DNA from: Amoeboaphelidium protococcarum
Taxonomy: Eukaryota > Aphelidiomycota > Aphelidea
Assembly (NCBI GenBank): GCA_023515745.1
Contig: JALECJ010000056.1
Location: 1,287,409 to 1,351,408 of the forward strand
DNA length: 64,000 nucleotides
Direction of reading: 5' to 3'
Shown: positions 22,109 to 35,691 of the stretch, piece after piece
Layout: every line of letters starts with the position of its first letter
Position numbering within the stretch: the first letter of the stretch is position 1
Made by a program: the position numbers and the translations under genes
Notes under the pieces: model-generated
What the model saw: only the letters and a program-made list of their open reading frames with translations
Told to the model about the DNA's origin: nothing
Databases searched by the model: none

Positions 22109-23506
22109 ATGACGTAAGAGTAAATTCTAGCTGTATTGTAAGGCCCAGATGGCAGCGAGGTTGGTCCGCAGTTGAATTTACCTCTAGATATCACACCGGC
22201 GAATTTACAATAATTGCTGAACCAATTTCTGAATGAGACTGACAACTATGCATTTTTTGTCAATGATACCGAGATCAAGTAGTCTTTACGCGCTGATATC
22301 ATTGATAAGTAGAAGATTAGTAGTGAGTAATCTCTTAGAATAAATTTCATTCCCCAGGCCTCTTTCAAGGTGAGTCCAGTGACGCGTTGCTCCTCCTCAC
22401 TGACGGGCCATACAGAGTCCGTGATCTGTGTACAGTTCAGTCCTGATGGTCTACGCGCTGCCAGTGCTAGTGGTGATACCACCGTCAGAATATGGGATTT
22501 GAATACCGAGACTCCACAGCACACTCTGACTGGTCATAAGAACTGGGTGCTATGTCTCGCTTGGTCACCGGATGGAAAGTACGTTGCCAGTGGATCAATG
22601 GATAACACTGTTATTGTGTGGAATGCAAAAACTGGCAAGCAGGTGGGTGCACCTCTGCGCGGTCATTCAAAGTATGTCACGTCTATTGCGTGGGAACCAT
22701 ACCATCTCAATCCAGAGTGTTAAAGATTGGCGACCAGTTCTAAAGATGGTACTGCGCGCATCTGGAATGCCATCAATGGAAGATGTGAGTTTATTGTTAG
22801 TAGTCACACGGACGCCGTATCATGCGTCAAATGGAGTGGTGAAGGCATGCTGTATACCGCTAGTAGAGATAAGACTATCAAAGTGTGGGATGCGAAAAAT
22901 GGTGTGCTCATACGCACATTGGTGGGTCACGCGCATTGGATTAATTGTATGGCTCTGAGTACTGATTATGTACTTAGACAAGGACCGTACAGCGATGGTG
23001 ATTGCAAACTAATGACTGCTGAAGAGTGTAGGGAGAGGTACGAGCAGGTTAAGTAGAAAGCTAAAGGTGAAAGGCTGGTAACAGGTAGTGATGATTTCAC
23101 AATGTTTCTGTGGAGTCCGTCTGCAGATAAGAAGTCGCTCGCTAGAATGACTGGTCACCAGCAATTGGTTAATCACGTCGCGTTTACTCCGGACGGCCGC
23201 TTGATAGCTAGTGGTTCGTTTGACAAGTCGATTAAGCTTTGGAATGGCTTTAATGGAACATTTATTACATCTCTAAGAGGCCATGTATCTCCAGTATATC
23301 AGGTGTGCTTCTCGTCCGATTCAAGGTATCTCCTGAGTGGTTCCAAGGATTCGACTCTAAAACTTTGGTCATTGGATACTAGAACATTGAAGGCAGATCT
23401 TCCCGGACATGCTGACGAAGTTTTCACTGTAGATTGGAGTCCAGGTAAAGAGGGACGCGTTATCAGCGGTGGTAGAGACCGCGTCATAAAGTTTTGGCGC
23501 AGATGA
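22109..23506 (+). CDS. NLE1: Notchless homologue, WD40 ribosome-biogenesis protein
   Basis: 465 aa from ATG 22109 to TGA 23504-23506, with no intron. The N-terminal NLE domain (LPLDITPANLQQLLNQFL, YAFFVNDTEI) is followed by a conserved eight-bladed WD40 propeller including TGHTESVI.VQFSPDG, LNTETPQHTLTGH, WEPYHLNPEC, ALSTDYVLR, LVTGSDDFTMFLW and HADEVFTVDWSPG...RVISGGRDRVIKFWRR. NLE1 (yeast Rsa4) is a nucleolar 60S assembly factor whose N-terminal domain is pulled by the AAA ATPase Midasin (Rea1). Seven in-frame TAA/TAG codons fall in the NLE domain and one after WEPYHLNPEC, so the gene itself shows that these are sense codons. Confidence 0.97.
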
Positions 23507-23637
23507 TCACGTTGAGATTACAATCCAGTTCGCATATACTTTCGCTTTGTTTTTGCCAATTAAATCACCCTTTAATTTAACTTTGTAAAAATTCACCATT
23601 ATCGCTTTTTAATCAATAACTTGATATAATAATTAGT

Positions 23638-24624
23638 ATGAGCGGAAAAGTGTTGTGTTTTGGAAGTCTTAATGTGGATGACGTGTACACGGTGTAAGAT
23701 ATTGTAAGAAGTGGCCAGACGATATCGTCAACGTCGTATCAAGAGAATGCCGGTGGAAAAGGAGCGAACTAATCTGTAGCTTTGGCTAGAGCTGGTGCTT
23801 CAGTTATACACGCTGGCAGAGTCGGTGCAGACGATGGTGGTAATATGATGGTTGAACTGCTTACAAAGGAAGGTATTGACACTGCGAGCGTACACAAAGA
23901 TTAATAATGTCGAACTGGCCGTGCCATAATCCTAGTTAGTTCATCCACCGGAGATAATGCAATAGTCTTGTATCCCGGAGCGAATCATTAAATTGACGCA
24001 TAGCAGGTAGATGATGTCTTTTCCAGAAACTAGTTTACCCACAATGACTGGCTGGTGGTGCAGAACGAAATTTCTTGTATGGACTACGTGTTATAGAAGG
24101 CGCGCGATTCCTCCATGTAAATAGTGTTTAATCCAGCACCAATGACCAGCGATACACATAAACGTCTTTAGCATGTACACTTCTTGATCGTCAATGAGAC
24201 TGAGGCTGAAGATTTGTGTGCACAATTGGGATAGAGGATTGAAGCCGACAAGTTTTAGGATCAAGCGGAATATTTGGTGTCTAAACTGTCCACCGATACT
24301 GAATTGAAGTGCCTCATAATCACACTGGGTGCGAATGGTCTGCTTTGTAAACTTCGCGTTTCCGATAACAATTCCTAATCTTGGGTGAGTATAAGACAAC
24401 CGGCGCAAAAGATTAAAGTTGTAGACACCACATCGGCTGGCGATACTTTTGTTGGTTATTTTGCGGTTCTCCTGAAGGCCAAGATTGGTGCCGGGGCGTC
24501 TTTGGATCAGAGAGTGATGGCCAAGGTGCTTTCAGATGCCACGAAGGCCAGCGCATTGGCATGCACGCGTTCTGGAGCTATTCCGAGTATACCGCATTTA
24601 AATGAATTGAACCTGGCATAATGA
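23638..24624 (+). CDS. Ribokinase (PfkB family)
   Basis: 328 codons from ATG 23638 to TGA 24622-24624. Substrate-binding motif NAGGKGAN lies near residue 40, and the C-terminal PfkB signature DTTSAGDTFVGYF contains the catalytic Asp and the anion-hole residues. Length is normal for the family, which phosphorylates D-ribose to ribose-5-phosphate in the cytosol. The sequence matches ribokinase (GALARAGA-like helix, FNPAP, NETEAE) better than adenosine or fructose kinases. The last sense codon is TAA directly followed by TGA. Convergent with DOP1, 82 bp apart. Confidence 0.92.
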
Positions 24625-24706
24625 CCAATTGGTGTGAATGAGTTTGAAACGATGATCAGCATTTTTGAAAATGAAGATTATTTATTGCACTATAGATTAA
24701 TGTAAT

Positions 24707-27700
24707 TCATTGATCGATATAATTCAACTTGACACACTCTTCAATAGCTTTAATATCGACAGATTTAGGATTAAAATTGTACTGCAGTGTGGATTGGTTG
24801 GATTTGTACAAATCAGATAAATGACTGCGACCATTGAATGCCTAGTAGCAATTGAATGAAGCACTAATTACTAAATGGTTGATGCTGTTTTACATGAGTG
24901 TAATAACAGGTACCAAATCTTGAATACTCTTTACTTTAGCACTAGATACGCCTAGCTTTATCTACACAGGAGTCTACTTACACATTTTCTTATCAGCATC
25001 GAGGTTCGAATCATAATCGGCGACACCCGTAGACTCAGTACAAAACTTGGCAAACAGCTTACCAACAAGCGAGACAACCTGTTCGGAACCTGATACTCCA
25101 TTTTCCAAAATGAGCCAACGATGTACTTGGAATTCATCGCTACTCATAAAGAGAACAATCTCCATGAATCTGAGAGCGTGATAAAGTTCTGCGCAAATCT
25201 CGGGAGTTAGCTCTGACGTTTGACTTAATATCACAGTCTCAACCAGACGGGAGAGTTCATCAATCACAATGGGCCAGAATCCAACTAGACTTTTAGGTGA
25301 AATCTTCATAAAAACAATACAAAGACATTAATATGCCTCTGAATGCAACTATCGATACGGAGTCTTGAATATATCAGCCAATTTCTCTTGTATACCAGGC
25401 CAACTAACCAGAAAATAATCAACCTCTCTACTAAATAATGCAAACGAGATTCTTTTCAAAGTGCTGCACCGATTAGAAATCTCATTGTCTCTGGAAGCGA
25501 ATAGACCGGATTAAGATGCGCTGAGTTGACTGAGTAATTCATCAATTCTCTCACGCTCATTTCCAAATACAATCCCCATTATTACAAGCCAATCCATGTA
25601 CGGACTTTCATCCATCGGTAGGAAATGGGGGTTCAAAAAGCAATCCCAAGCCTCCTTGCGCCAGCTCTTATAAGAATTCAACTATTTAGCCAATTAAAAC
25701 AGCAAATGGCGACACTAGACTCTCAATTCCAGGACGGGATGTCTGAGATAATTAGATAAGATATAGTACGCGATGTTGACAAACAACTGAGTCTACTTTT
25801 CAGCATCTGGAAGAAAGATTGAGAAGTCATCAGTTAAGAGGATAGCCGAAGTAAAATGCAACATGATATCTAAAGCATATCGCAAAGGATCTACTTCTGT
25901 ATTGCCTGCAGACAGTGATGCCTTTGAGGAGGAAGATGCAACTGTGACATCATCACCAAGAGGTTTACTAACAGAGTTCTTTAATTTACCCATTTGTTAT
26001 ACCAGAGAATCAAGAACTTTTAAGTGAACATCTGCGACTTGCTTCTTTATGTTTTTATAATCAACCTGATCTTCTTGACTCCCGCATAACTCTTTCATTC
26101 GACGCTAATAAGCACTTAATAATCTGGAGAGATCGATATACTAATACTTGGAGCTCATAGACTACGATTCGCGCATAAACTGCTGCATATCATTCCATAG
26201 AGACAATAACAGACCTGGTTGATCGACAAATTGAATTAAGCCAGATGCAAACTATGAAAGAACAACCAAGTCAGCAGCAGGTCTCTCTAAACCAATAGAA
26301 CGCCAGATTTTTGGCCTTTATGAATTATCGCCACCTAATGTTTCCTTCATCAGCTCGTACAAACCAGCCATTGCAACTCTGGCGTCAAACGAATCTAATT
26401 GTGCCAAAGTTTCATAGACAGGAAAGGCCGATTTGTCACTTTACAATAGCTCAGCATACACTTTACAGGACGCCTCCAGCAAGTCCAGCGGGAATGGCTT
26501 CAAGAAGCTGTCCAGTATTTAATTGGCCGCTTGTTTGATCCTGAGATGCGATTAGGTTTACTGACTGGCATCTATAGCAAATAGCGACAACCTTCTTACG
26601 ATAATTGAGGAAGTTTAAAAGACAGCCAAAGCAAGTGATTCGCGGACTTTATGATGAGGGGAGTATGAATCTTCAGAGCTAACTTCGGTACTGAACACAC
26701 CACTCATCATATCTGTGATGCCTTTCAATCCGTAAGAGCTAGGCGACTGAACTTGCCGTTCACCTAAAATTTCCCATACTGCTTCAGTCTAACAAAACGA
26801 GATCACTTTCTATATGCAATGTGTCAACAAGTAGAATCGGTTCTCCTATAGTGAAAAAGCATCTGCGTGAGACATAATCTCAAGTTCTCGGATTAGGCAG
26901 TTGAGTATAGGGAGTAAGATTGATCGAAATTACAACTTCAAGTAATGCAAGGCAGATAGAATAAAGTCGCAAACGTAAGGCAGTACGGAGCTATTCGACA
27001 AAGTGACCAGTGCCATGACAATTGTAGACAAGAATTGAGAGGATTAATCTGAAGGCCCGGTTGCATCTTGAGGAAGAGTCTTGCTACTAGACTCCAGCGT
27101 GACTATATTCTTCTGACTTATCACCTGTTGATGACGCCTTTAAGGAATTTGTGGAGAAGTCGGGAGAGATTGAGCAGGCTTATGACTTTATCGTGAGACT
27201 GCCTGCATAGAAAAGTATAACAAAGTTAATAGACGGCCTTGAATACTAAAGCGTGACTCCTTAACAGCACTCTAAATCTACTCATAAACAAGTTACTACA
27301 GCCTTTATAGTTGCTCGAGATCGATCGCGTCATTGCTTTTCTAAACAAGAATCTGCATTACATCAACAGCAATACAATGAATCTCTGCCATTCCAGACAC
27401 ATCTTTAATACCAATAATGTTTTATAAGACTATCAATAACAATCCAGTATAAGATAACTCTAAAATGTTCACATCTTCAATATTTAATTGCGCAACAAAT
27501 TACAGATTTTCATCCCGGATCAGATTAGTGCACAACCCCTTAACCATCAAAGATCCACCATACTTTAAAACATCAAGCCAAACTTTGAGAACGTGACAAA
27601 CAACATCTGTATCAAAATTGTCAAAATTCTGAGTGGTAAATAGTGAAATGTTCGAGATGGAATCAATCTTCCCACGACAATAGCTATAATTGGAGGGACT

Positions 27701-29770
27701 CAATAAAACCAGAATGACAGGATCTACCAACTTCCACATTGTTTTGTAATTACACTTGAAGAATATCTCGGCAGCCATTTTAGAGTCCGGCTGACCATCA
27801 GTTAACAATTCAGCTATGAATAAAAGACACCAACCAAATTTGATAGAATTAGAGCTATCGTTACTATCAAGTAAACTCCAAAGCTATCCAAATTTATAGA
27901 TATTATCAGTTAAAAGATTGTAATCGCAGCTAATTATTCCAAATATTACTTCATCAAGTCGGAGCCGACAAGCGCCAGCAAGACGTAGAATTACATCAAA
28001 ACAATCATTCAACCAAAGCTTCAATACCAAATCTTCCAAATTTTACCATATCTTTAATTCAATGGCTTTGGTGCGTAACTAGCTTTCAATTAAATCTAAT
28101 AGTACACATAGGTAAAGACTCAAGGAAGATGCGTCTACACTTTGCAGTACATTACTCAGAATCACATCAAGCATTTCCTCACTACTCGAACAACAAACTA
28201 TTTGTTCACTTAAACCAAGTAAAGTACATGTTACATAAGCAAGACGTTATAAAATTTCAGGCTAGTCCAACTAAGCCACTAGGCATCGTAATAGCAAGGA
28301 GACTGTCGATGGCATGAATTATTCACCTACAATCTTCTTTAATATTGTAATGTCAGTACTCTCTGAATATTGCAAAAGCGCGTCAAACTGATCAATGTTA
28401 CATTCCTGATAAGCAGAATCACAATGTGGTAAACTTATTTTACATAATAGTTACTCCATGCAAGTAACGCAGTCCAATTAAACATTATTCAAACTTTTGA
28501 CCAGATGCAAGAACAACAGAGGATAATACACTTCTTACATTTCTGGAGATGTAACGTCAAAACGTTCAAGGAATGATATCATAGTTTAGTAATCAGATTC
28601 CATAACGCGTTACAATAGCAATTTGAATAGAATTTGAGGCTCTATGACATTGAAAAGCATTCCACAAATCTAGACCAATTCCAAATAAAATTAGCACTAT
28701 TCAACGAGATTAATCTAAACATGCTGTATCAATGTGACAAACATACTTTCAAACACTGGCAGACCAATGTCGTTCCTATCTAATAATGATATCAAAATCT
28801 TTATAGGTCTCTACACATCTTCAATAGATTGAACTTCATACTAAAGATGCTATTTAATACCATCAACCACAATAGGCAGATATAGCGATAACCATTCAGA
28901 ATCATCAGAACATTTTTCCGGTCTAACCCAGGTAAAAAGGCGGCGATTAAGAGATATCTCCTTGTGCAATACAACACCAAGAGCACACGATACCAATTTC
29001 TGTAAATCTTGACCATCTAAAAATTGAGAATCTAATGGCATGTGATTCACCAACAGCTCCATAGCCCCTCGTTCAACCAAAATGTTGGAATCAGACAGTA
29101 ATTCACTCAATCCAGAGACAAATATACTCAAATCGTTGCCAAATACAGCAATCATCTATTCTCGAGTCTTGAACTATGGGAAATTAGACTACAAGTAGTT
29201 CACCACAGAGATTCTATATCGCGTCATCAAAACGGCAACTTGAAACAGAGCAGCGTAAAACAGCTACTGACCAACATCCTGACGCACTTAATTCATCATT
29301 TTGACACTTTGATCATAAAATTCATTACCCAATTCTTCCAAATTAGGCAATAAAGCAATAATAAATCCATTCAAGCACGGTATCAATTTACTCCCTAGCG
29401 GTAAGTAGAAATCTGAAAAGATCTTTAACAGCTGCGGCTTTATCTAAATACTGGCAAACTGCATAGTTTTGAATAAAAACCCACTCCACAAATCAAGCTC
29501 TAGTACCAATTAGCCGTGTCCAACGACACTCAAGATGAGACTGAGTGAATCCAAAGCCTTTGAATGGACACCAGATGGTAAAACAGGATTGAGACATTGA
29601 GATAATCTCTTGGCCACCAGTCGTTTGTATGGAATATCTCTAATGTCTTTGTACGTCTACACCACCTTATTGAGATGAGTCAAAAACTTTATAATATCAG
29701 CCCACTCATTAACCAGCTCGAATGTACCAAGAACCTTATTAAGAGCCTGAGCATATTTCTTTTCATCCAT
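24707..29770 (-). CDS. DOP1 (Dopey) family protein, 1687 aa
   Basis: A single uninterrupted frame from ATG 29768-29770 to TGA 24707-24709, crossing many TAA/TAG codons. The N-terminal Dopey domain is clear: FELVNEWADIIKFL, IPYKRLVAKRLSQCLNPVLPSGVH, PQLLKIFSDFYLPLG, CLNGFIIALLPNLEELG, MELLVNHMPLDS and SLNRRLFTWV. The long middle is divergent and helical and contains a low-complexity Ser/Ala insert near 25930. DOP1 partners the flippase chaperone Mon2 and the Neo1/ATP9 flippases at Golgi and endosomes, and in fungi it is needed for membrane organisation and morphogenesis. Length agrees with fungal Dop1. Divergent from RFX across about 0.9 kb. Confidence 0.93.
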
Positions 29771-30655
29771 TTATCACTACTGCTTTGCTTCTAATAGGCA
29801 ATCGCAACGATTCTCTTTTGGTGTTAAAACTGCAAGAAGGAAGAATTTGAGTCAGATCCTTCTCTTACTCACAGCAAAGAGGGGCGATGAAACATCTTGA
29901 AAACACTCGAGTACGGGAGGGAGGGACGCGTTAGAAGAAAGAGAAGAACAAACTATATATAGAGAGTTCACTGTTCATTCTCAATAATTATATTTCTAAT
30001 AAGTCTCTAAATTATATAGTCATTCAATACGTATGGCACAGGTAAAAAGAGCCTAAATGATACTTTAACATTCCTTTTGAAAAAAAAGTTCACTTTACGT
30101 ACATAAACTGTAAACGCGGAATAGATAGAATATCAAAACGTAAGTTTCAACTCGTCCAACAACAACAAAACAATCTCTCTCATTCACTAACCGTAACGAG
30201 AGTGCATCCATGGCAACGCGGTGGCTCGATCAAAAAAATTCTCAGTGAAACGAAACAGTCCGTCAAGGCAACGCTGGTCCCATAGTGATGAAGCAACAAG
30301 ATCCACAATATTGAACATGGCTAGTATCGATGGCAACCTTTGGAATTATTTCATGACTATACATCATAATAATACTGAAAGCATAGTAAACACTTAATAA
30401 GCTTTATTAGAGTAATGCACAAACTCTTACATTCTTAATTGTAAACAACAACTTATAAATTACAACCAGCCAGCCAGCTTTGAGAACAAACAAACCGCAA
30501 TATTTGTTGTTGTTGTTGGTCTCGTTTCCGCTCATTTTCTCTCTCTCTCTCTTCTATATTACATTTGATCTTTCAAACAATCCGTCTGTTGCTGTTATAG
30601 ATAGATTATAATACACACAGTCTTTCGATTAACTACTTTACACATTCATCTCATA
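29771..30655. other. Divergent intergenic region, DOP1/RFX
   Basis: AT-rich, with a (CT)n tract near 30535-30552 on the plus strand and an ACGCGT at about 29927. No gene seen; it probably holds promoters of both flanking genes. Confidence 0.5.
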
Positions 30656-32890
30656 ATGCTCGGTGCTTCGTAATAACAGGAAAGTCCGCAGATTGAACGA
30701 TCTCCTGCAGAATCATAAGGTTAAATCCAATCTGGAAACGGCTCAAATGATCTGAATGTGGCTTCCTCAATTTATCATCATGATGATGGACAAGTAGAAT
30801 CTAGATTGTCTCAACCGCTTCCGCAACAACCCACTTACACATTGAATAAGCCGCCTGCTGATGGATAATCTTCTAGTTAGAGTTCTTCTTAATCTGGATC
30901 TAATGGGAATAATGTTGGTAATGGTAGTGGTATTGTTTCAAGTGGATTAGTGACGATTTGCTCTGGAACGCCGACTGGCTCTGGCTCTGTTACCGCTCAG
31001 GCTAATTCATCAGCTAATAGTCCCAGCATTGGAAGATCCAAGGTTAATCTGAACAAGAATGCTGCGTTTGCCAACTAATTCCTCAGAGATAATCTGGAGT
31101 ACTGTGAAAGTGCTCACATTGCCAGGGAGTACCTGTATGACTTATATACCAGCTGTTGTGCCATGAATCAGGTATAGCCTCTGAATAGTGCCTCATTTGG
31201 TAAGACTATCCGAGTGGTGTTCCCCAATGTTGCCACTCGACGACTGGGTACCCGTGGTAACAGCAAGTATCATTATTACGGGATCAAGGAGAAGAATGAC
31301 CATAACCCAATGATTGCCACCAAGCCGCCGTCAAAGAAGAACCGTGGTAGTATTGGAAATGCAGCTTTGGCCATAAAGGGATCTTCTAATAACAGCAACA
31401 GCAATGGTAACAATGGATCAGGTGTTAAATAGTAAAAGTCGGAGAAGAAACCAGCTGTTAACTAGGTGTTGATCTAGAGGGACGTGCCGAGCGATGAATT
31501 CGTGAAGGATGTATTGAGATTGCCAGCGATTGACTTTGACAAGGTCATCTTTGATGTCGACGGCTAGGTAGCTTCCGTCTTTATTGAACTGTATCGCTCA
31601 CATTGCGAGTACTTGCTCAAGGTTGGACTTTAGGGAAGATTCGACTAGTTCTCTGCCACAATGATGGACTTTTGGCGATCAGTCTCTCACAATTACCCGG
31701 AAGTTCTTTAGAGTGGCCATATGCAGCGCCTTTGCGGTGAATGGGATGCTATGGTATATTAAGCACTTCTAACAGTCTTCCTGCCAGATATTTTGGGTCA
31801 AGGTGATCAGACAATGCTGACTGGTCTCCGTAATTTTGTAAAGCACATCCCCGCCATGGTTATGGATGTCTCTGTGGACAGTAAGTCGTCTCCAGTCCTG
31901 GTAGAGAAGGCTCGAGTAGCCACGGACTTTAGCAAGATTGTGAAGCAGTACCATCATTTGAATAGTCTCGCATTAAATGTTGGTGTGATAATGTCTCAGC
32001 ATGATTTGGTGGCTCGTATGATTATGGTCTGGAATTCGCTGGACTTTAATTCAATTAGTTCTCAGGCGCTGTATATCTGTCCAAATGCCAATGAGGCTCT
32101 GAGAATGGCTAATGCTGAAGTTGGTCGGAAGATTGTGGAGTAGAGTCACGTATCTTAATGGGCAGAGTGGATATTTACGATGACTGAGCACTTTCTACCT
32201 AATGATCATAGAAGCTTTGAAGAGTACATGTATATTGCGCAGCAGTTCATTATTCGCTGGTCCTATGTGTCTTCATTGATCATCCGCGACATTTGTGATA
32301 AGAGCAAGGAGCTATTCAACTCTTTCCATATGATCCGTCTCTTCTGTGACGAGTACGTCAAGTATCTGATCGATTGTAAGCTGGATGAGAAGCGCCGTCA
32401 TTTCGACTCTTTGGTTGTGGCTGAACAGTGGAATGTGTCCAATTCATTACATCACCATGGCGGTCATGATAGTGTACATTCGTTCGTAAGTGGTGTCCAT
32501 CCATTTGATGCTTTCTAGAACGTTTTTGATCCAGCATCGCACAATGACTTTTTTATCAACACTGATTTGGCACCGACTCCAAGAAATTAGTCTAGTCAGT
32601 ATGGAAATGTATCGTATTCTGCGTCTACCGGATCTCTTAATCAGTTGGCTAATGCAGTTGGCTTTCAGGGATCCATGTATTTTGATCAGGCGGACCAAGA
32701 CGATCATCACGGTCTTTTGCCTCCTATTCAGAGTGCGCTGAATACTAACGAGCACGTTGAAAATGAGAATTAAAATGCAACAGCGGATGTCCGTCAGTCT
32801 GCTCCCGTGGAAGGCAAGGTGGCCAGTGAAGAAATTGCTGTATCTGATGAATAGATTGTTGGCACCAATTAGGACAATGTATAGAATTGA
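30656..32890 (+). CDS. RFX-family transcription factor, 744 aa
   Basis: ATG 30656 to TGA 32888-32890. A Ser/Gln/Asn-rich N-terminus (much of the Gln encoded by TAA/TAG) is followed by the RFX winged-helix DNA-binding domain: [24 protein letters not shown]...[35 protein letters not shown]. After a basic/Asn-rich linker comes the long RFX-type extended helical region ([41 protein letters not shown]). RFX proteins bind X-box palindromes; in animals they drive ciliary genes, while in fungi they control cell cycle, DNA damage and morphology genes. Which role applies here is unknown; a zoosporic organism could have either. Confidence 0.95.
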
Positions 32891-33096
32891 ATCAGCCTGT
32901 GATGATGTGAGTTTTGTTTGTTTGATTGAATTGATAAAGTAGATAGTATTGATGTTGTCCGTTGTTTATGCTCCATTTCGACGGCTGAGTTTTCATATTG
33001 TAGATTTGATATCGCACGGCTATTAGAGGTTTAAATTCATTCACACTTAGTAACCACCAGAATCATTCATATAATACAATCAAAAATAACAAAGTA

Positions 33097-34950
33097 TCAT
33101 ACATAAACACGCAGAGAATCAGTAAGCACCCATTCCATGACACGAGCAGGACTGAGCAGTTTGCAATAGTGAACACCACCAGCAGATTTAATGAGAAAAT
33201 CATGTGCAAATTTTAGAGAAGGAGCCCGCACGAGTAGATGAGACGACTAATCCGCAGACTTTTTTACAATCAATTTCTGTTGCAATGGAGTCCATATCCA
33301 TCTTGCGCCATTCACAAAAGGACCGATATCCTCGGCAAAGCGAATCTAAATTCCGTTCTCAACATACTGCTTCCAATAATCTCTTAACTATTGAGCGCCA
33401 AGTCCTTAATACGGTAATCCAACTTCATCCTGCCACAATCTATTAATTATGTTGGTTAAAACCGACCCTGATTGCGGTAACAATCCACTTTAATTATGAG
33501 CAAGAAGATATTACACCAGTTGCATGGAGTGCTGATTCAAATCAGAACATCTATGATTGTCTTCATAGTCCAATTCCATAAAGGAGGCAGTCTTATTACC
33601 CATTGCAAAGTGAGCAGATTAGCGAGACTTCATTTTCACTTTAATCTCTGATGCAGTATTAGATGCATAAAATGACCGACTCTATAATTTATCTTTCCTC
33701 CAGCCTAGTTATAATTTAAAACTGCGTTCGCCATCATATAAATTCTGGCTAATACTCTAAAGCATCATGATACAATCCTCAATTCCAGAACCTCGAAATC
33801 TACATTAAGAATTCAGCTATGGCATGTGCGTAGGGAAGTGGATATAAGACTTGTGGAATTCATCGAAGGACAAGAAGGTGATATTACGACTTAAGAGCAT
33901 AGCGGAAGTATTATGATGCTGAGCTACTTGCATGATATGTATAAACTCTGACCACGCGCTTCCCATAAAACACGGGTATCTTCTTCTAACAGATGCAGGA
34001 TCCACGTCATTGATATCGCCGCAAGGTGGTTGAAGATACTTATTACCTTCGAGAAGCATAGTCGTAAGCATGGGAGACATCAATTTAATGGACTATAGCT
34101 ATTCTTCAAAAAACTCTTGGATTACTGCCACCCGAGTGTTGACAAACCGATTTATATAAGGAGCAAGTAACTAAATAGACTCTTCTTGAGTAAGCTATGA
34201 CTTTAAATCATAGCGATCGAGGTATTGTTACAACTTGGATGGATAAACACTTCCAGATGGAGCAAATGATTAATGACTTAAAGAGGGAAGCAAAAGTACG
34301 ACACGGTTCCCATATTTCACCTCTGATACTACCGGCAAGCCGTCTTCATAATAACCGCTGATTTCGCGCTACTTCAGCACTGAATGATACAGCTCCTCTA
34401 CAATACGCATCGGTCTACACACGCCATCATTCAAGCCTCCAATTATTAAACGTCTGACACCCTGATCGAATGTGCCATTGTTAGTCCACCGATATTGCCT
34501 ATCCAAAGTTGACCCCATCAGTAATAAACCATGAACTGTAACTGACTAGTTGTTAACGCAGCTCTGTATCACCTCGGCGGCTTCTTGACCGTGAGCAGCC
34601 ACAATTACTTGGCTGAAACGACGATCGCCGTTCAGAGTTACAAGTTGATCGACCATCTCTTGAATTCGCTAACAGTCAGAGGTGCGGCCGATCCCAACAA
34701 AAAGACGAGCAGACTATGTGGAGTGAGTCTTGTTATACATGGACAACTATTAAACTTTGACGCTCAGAGGAACATAGCTCGATAGGGGGAACAGAGGATG
34801 CGCCAAATGCAGCAGAGCTTTGGTACTATCAACCGGGATGCGAGACTGGGGTGGTTCAAGTAGAATAGTATCTTCATGCCCAGCACATATGTACTGAATC
34901 AATAGCAAAAGGTATACACTCAAAATATTATAAAATTTACAGCCAACCAT
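33097..34950 (-). CDS. Secreted or membrane alpha/beta-hydrolase-like protein, 617 aa
   Basis: One frame from ATG 34948-34950 to TGA 33097-33099. The N-terminus (ILSVYLLLLIQYICAG) is a signal peptide or anchor. The N-terminal third has features of an alpha/beta-hydrolase: SQVIVAAHGQEAAEVI at the nucleophile-elbow position (no canonical GxSxG), HGLLLMGSTL, IIGGLNDGVCRPMRIVEELYH and VVLLLPSLSHQSFA. An IGGxxDGxxR-type loop with a downstream SH is common in membrane-associated alpha/beta-hydrolases of protists and plants. The catalytic Ser is uncertain, so the protein may be non-enzymatic. The C-terminal half is unassigned. Alternatives cannot be excluded. Confidence 0.45.
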
Positions 34951-35691
34951 CTTGAAACAACTTAATGTGGAGCAATGACAATGTCAATGAATGTATAATG
35001 GCCAATCCACATCGGATCAGAATAGAAGTGTGACTCGACTCGATCGTGGGAAAACCAAACGGCGCTGAAACAATTCCGAACCTGTTTCACTTCGCGTTTT
35101 TCTCTTTTTAGACGCGCCAACTCTTAGTGAAACAGAATGCATCAGATTCTGCAACCTCATAATGCCATCAGCAATGACATGAACGCCGCTTTCATAGACT
35201 ACTAATTGGAAATAAAATACACACAGTACAGTAACGCGCTAGCATCATGCCAACCGACATTACTAGATCCAATCTTGTGGGAATTTCAGGGGTGGATCAA
35301 CTGTACACTAAGGTCAAGGTTGAACTGATGATTCGGTAACACTCCTTAGTGTCATTGCTAAAAAGAAAGAAGCAGAGTGTAAAGAGAGAGAGAGAGAGAG
35401 GAAGCGAGCGAGCGAGAATACTCAAAAAGAAAGAGAAAACGCGAAAATTTTAATGAAAGCCCCCTTTAGAAAGGCTTTGAGTGATAAAACGATCAAGGTT
35501 ATCAGACGGCGCTTGTTCGAGTGGGTGTGTTTTTGTATATATCATTTGTGTATTTTAGAAGCGTCTTGTTAATATTTGCTTATCAGTTGGTCTGTCTGTC
35601 TGTCTGTCTGTCTATATATCTATCAGTTTGTATTATCGCTGTATTTGTGAATTTTGACTGCTCCCGCTGTTGAATATTAATAATAACAACA
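34951..35691. other. Divergent intergenic region with simple repeats
   Basis: No gene. Contains an (AG)n tract about 35384-35401 and (TCTG)n at about 35591-35612. Lies between the divergent hydrolase-like and C2H2 genes. Confidence 0.5.
35591..35612 (+). repeat. (TCTG)n microsatellite
   Basis: Five uninterrupted TCTG units followed by TC, just upstream of the C2H2 factor gene. Confidence 0.85.
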